Below the pieces are notes generated by a model. That model did not search any database. It saw only the letters and a program-made list of their open reading frames with translations, and was not told the DNA's origin. Below, in pieces: positions 14,203-16,526 of a stretch of 16,526 bases of DNA. Within the stretch, counting starts at the first letter, position 1. Every line of letters begins with the position of its first letter. Origin of the DNA: an uncultured Lachnospiraceae bacterium (GTDB lineage Bacteria; Bacillota; Clostridia; Lachnospirales; Lachnospiraceae); assembly GCA_900554925.1 (NCBI GenBank), contig USJG01000035.1, positions 1 to 16,526 of the forward strand, written 5' to 3'. The translations under genes and the position numbers were made by a program.

Positions 14203-14985
14203 ATGATTAAGGCAATCTTTTTTGATATAGATGGTACATTAGCCAGTTTCAAAACTCATCAAATCCCTGATTCAACTTTTTATACTTTAAATAAACTCAA
14301 AGATAATGGAATCAAACTCTTTATTGCAACTGGAAGAGGAAAAGATGGTTTAGATATTTTACAAGGTTTCCCCTTTGATGGCTATATTACATTAAATGGG
14401 CAATATTGTTTTACAAATGATGAACTGATTTATGAAAACACAATTGATTCTCAGGATATTCAGGCTTTATTAGAATATTTAAAAGAAAAACCATTTCCTT
14501 GTGGTTTTACTGAAGAACATACCAAATATTTTAATATGCGTAATCATCTTGTTGATGAAATCCATGCAATCACACATAACGATGATCATCCTGCTCGTGA
14601 TTGCAGTCAGGTTATCCATAAAAAGATATATCAATGTATGTGCTTTGTTGATGAAAATGAGGAAAAGGAATTATTAAAAGTCATGCCCCATTGTCATGCT
14701 TCAAGATGGTATCCCACTTTCTGTGATATTTCACCGATAGGTGGTTCTAAACAACATGGGATTGATGAATTCTTAAAACATTATCATATTGATTTATCCC
14801 AAACTATGGCTTTTGGCGATGGTGGAAATGATATTCCTATGTTAAAGCATGTTGCTATAAGTGTTGCAATGGGAAATGCCAGTGATGAAGTCAAGGCTAT
14901 TGCTGATTATATAACGGATGATGTTGATCATGATGGTATTTTGAATGCCTGTATTCATTTTCAATTATGCCAAAAACAAGAATAA
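14203..14985 (+). CDS. Cof-type HAD-superfamily phosphatase (HAD-IIB)
   Basis: 260 aa from the ATG at 14203, chosen for AAGGAGG 7-8 bases upstream; in-frame codons from 14164 overlap the promoter. HAD motifs are in order: motif I FFDIDGT (nucleophile Asp8, acid/base Asp10), motif II IATGR (Thr43), motif III Lys183 in GGSKQHGI, motif IV AFGDGGNDIPML (Asp206, Asp210). The large cap between motifs II and III is the C2B type of the Cof group, whose members dephosphorylate sugar phosphates, flavin intermediates or cofactors. The exact substrate is unknown. It is the only plus-strand gene, lies in the AT-rich segment, and ends inside a terminator shared with the converging polyphosphate gene. Confidence 0.93.
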   Translation: MIKAIFFDIDGTLASFKTHQIPDSTFYTLNKLKDNGIKLFIATGRGKDGLDILQGFPFDGYITLNGQYCFTNDELIYENTIDSQDIQALLEYLKEKPFPCGFTEEHTKYFNMRNHLVDEIHAITHNDDHPARDCSQVIHKKIYQCMCFVDENEEKELLKVMPHCHASRWYPTFCDISPIGGSKQHGIDEFLKHYHIDLSQTMAFGDGGNDIPMLKHVAISVAMGNASDEVKAIADYITDDVDHDGILNACIHFQLCQKQE

Positions 14986-15008
14986 GACATGAGCTTATTC
15001 TTGTTTTT
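14972..15008. terminator. Bidirectional terminator between HAD and PPK2 genes
   Basis: AAAAACAAGAATAAG (14972-14986) and CTTATTCTTGTTTTT (14994-15008) are perfect 15 bp reverse complements around a 7 base loop. Each direction ends in a U-run. It overlaps the HAD stop codon and lies 3 bases beyond the stop of the convergent PPK2 gene, so it serves both. Confidence 0.88.
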
Positions 15009-15011
15009 ATA

Positions 15012-16481
15012 TTATCCTAATCTCTTTTCAATTTCACGAATGACAATTTTCATTGCTTTAATACGTGCATATTTTTTATCTACTGATTCTAATACATACC
15101 ATGGTGCAAACACTGTATTTGTTTTTTGAAGCATTTCTTCAATAGCATTTTCATATAAATCCCATTTTTCACGATTACGCCAATCTTCTTCGTTAATTTT
15201 CCATTGTTTTTCAGGTGTATTTTGACGCTCAGTAAAACGTTCTAATTGTGTCTGGTTATCAATCTGTACCCAGAATTTAATAACAATAGCACCCCAGTCA
15301 TAAAGTTCTTTTTCAAATTCATTCATTTCATTATAAGCACGTTGCCAGTCATTTTCGCTACAAAATCCTTCTAATCTTTCAACCATAACACGACCATACC
15401 ATGTTCTATCAAAAATGGCAATATGTCCGTCCTTTGGTAAACGTTTATAAAAACGCCATAAATAATGTCTATTCAATTCACTTTTATCAGGAGCTGCTAT
15501 AGGATAAACTGTATATCCACGAGGATCCAATCCAGAAGTGACTCTCTTGATATTTCCACCTTTACCAGCTGCATCCCAACCCTCATAGGCAATAATCACA
15601 GGTATTTTTTTACGATAAAGTTTATTATGCAACTTCATTAATTTTTTACGACATTTTTTTAATTCTCTACGATATGTTTCTTCACTAATGTTAACACTTA
15701 AATCATAATCTTCTAAGTGAATTTTCTCTCTCATCTCAAAAACATTGTCAATCAGTGGTGCATCCTGTTTTTCATGTTCTAGACGTTCTTGAATACAACT
15801 CATTAATGTTTCAAGCACCTGTAATTGAGCTAATTTTTTATTTGTTGCATCAATAATATACCAAGGGGCATATGTATCATTTGTCGCATTCATATATTCA
15901 TCATATAAACTTAAGTATTCATCATAATGTTTATTTTGCCATAAATCCTCATCACTGACACGCCATTTTGTATTCTTGTTTTTCAACAACTTATGTGTAC
16001 GTGTTGCCTGTTCCAATTGAGAAATATGGAAAAAGAATTTAATCACTATATAACCATTATCTACTAAAGTTCTTTCAAACTTCTGTATACTTTCAATTCT
16101 TTGATAATATTGTTTTTTTGAAATTTGTTTATGCATATACTCTCTTGTGACATCATTCATCCAACCATGATCATAAAATGTGGCCATTCCATTTTCTGGA
16201 ATGCGTAAAAAATAACGATATAAGAAAGGTTTTCTTTGTTCATCTTCACTTATCTTATTCATTGTTTCAACATTATAAAAACGGGGATCCATATTTTGAA
16301 TCACTTTACCAAGCGTTGTCCCAATTCCAGATGCTCCCCATCCTTCAAATAAAACTACAACAGGTAATTTCTTTTCTTTTAATAACATTTGTTTTTTAGA
16401 CAACTCAAGTTTTGCATTTTCTAAGCATTCTTCAATATCAGGTGCAATTTCTATTTGTTCAAATTGATAATCTCTTAACAT
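15012..16481 (-). CDS. Two-domain PPK2-type polyphosphate:AMP phosphotransferase
   Basis: 489 aa from the ATG at 16481, chosen because AGGAGG precedes it; a GTG five codons upstream overlaps that site. Two PPK2 modules are fused, the arrangement of class II PPK2 / polyphosphate:AMP phosphotransferase (Pap), which uses polyphosphate to phosphorylate AMP to ADP. The C-terminal module has intact motifs: Walker A EGWDAAGKGG (300-309) and FDRTWYGR (357-364), with the ERFTERQ lid region after. In the N-terminal module these read EGWGASGIGT (46-55) and YDHGWMND, lacking the P-loop Lys and the Asp-Arg pair, so it is probably non-catalytic. The exact acceptor is inferred from architecture. The gene is in the AT-rich segment and converges on the HAD gene. 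Confidence 0.9.
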   Translation of the reverse strand: MLRDYQFEQIEIAPDIEECLENAKLELSKKQMLLKEKKLPVVVLFEGWGASGIGTTLGKVIQNMDPRFYNVETMNKISEDEQRKPFLYRYFLRIPENGMATFYDHGWMNDVTREYMHKQISKKQYYQRIESIQKFERTLVDNGYIVIKFFFHISQLEQATRTHKLLKNKNTKWRVSDEDLWQNKHYDEYLSLYDEYMNATNDTYAPWYIIDATNKKLAQLQVLETLMSCIQERLEHEKQDAPLIDNVFEMREKIHLEDYDLSVNISEETYRRELKKCRKKLMKLHNKLYRKKIPVIIAYEGWDAAGKGGNIKRVTSGLDPRGYTVYPIAAPDKSELNRHYLWRFYKRLPKDGHIAIFDRTWYGRVMVERLEGFCSENDWQRAYNEMNEFEKELYDWGAIVIKFWVQIDNQTQLERFTERQNTPEKQWKINEEDWRNREKWDLYENAIEEMLQKTNTVFAPWYVLESVDKKYARIKAMKIVIREIEKRLG

Positions 16482-16526
16482 ACTTTTCCTCCTCACCTAC
16501 ATATTTATATTTTATCACTTTTATAT

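Larger units (their letters stand above)
13105..16526. other. AT-rich segment of different base composition
   Basis: Hand-counted 60-base samples give 32% GC at 14221-14280 and 30% at 15301-15360, against 52% at 12241-12300 (pckA) and 55% at 5401-5460 (pheT). Codons in the AEC, HAD and PPK2 genes end mostly in A or T. The change falls between the pckA start (13056) and the AEC gene end (13145). The segment runs off the window, so its right edge is unknown. No integrase, tRNA or repeat marks the boundary. Confidence 0.75.

Overview
The window reads as a low-to-mid GC Firmicutes chromosome. The first ~13.05 kb is most like a gut Clostridia member, probably Lachnospiraceae. This is an inference from family-level resemblance: T-box-controlled pheST, an ATP-type PEP carboxykinase, a sporulation-type SpoIID protein, an M18 peptidase and strong AGGAGG ribosome binding sites. 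The last ~3.4 kb (about 13.1-16.5 kb) is visibly more AT-rich and uses AT-ending codons. It resembles Erysipelotrichales/Coprobacillus-type DNA, so it is either horizontally acquired or a chimeric join.

Layout, right to left because almost everything is on the minus strand. 16.48-15.01 kb: two-domain PPK2-type polyphosphate phosphotransferase. 14.20-14.99 kb (plus strand): Cof-type HAD phosphatase, sharing a bidirectional terminator with the PPK2 gene. 14.07-13.15 kb: AEC-family permease. 13.06-11.45 kb: pckA with its own terminator. 11.39-10.92 kb: a ~450 bp gene-less, repeat-rich insertion-sequence remnant with imperfect terminal inverted repeats and flanking 13 bp direct repeats. 10.90-10.64 kb: a free-standing transcription unit (promoter, ~230 nt structured RNA, intrinsic terminator) that encodes no convincing protein. 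10.61-8.26 kb: a long SpoIID/LytB-domain protein. 8.24-7.39 kb: a YihY/BrkB-type membrane protein. 7.41-0.08 kb: a Phe-specific T-box operon, in order promoter, T-box leader, pheS, pheT, M18 aminopeptidase, queA, a PilZ protein and a VanZ-like protein, ending at a bidirectional terminator.

Functionally, the T-box operon joins phenylalanyl-tRNA synthesis with peptide turnover (M18), wobble-base modification (QueA), a likely cyclic-di-GMP receptor (PilZ) and a membrane protein. Its tight spacing, and the absence of an obvious internal terminator, suggest that uncharged tRNA-Phe may raise expression of the whole set. The most interesting unexplained items are the structured RNA upstream of the SpoIID-like gene, the IS-derived element with a near-consensus promoter aimed antisense into pckA, and the composition break just upstream of pckA.
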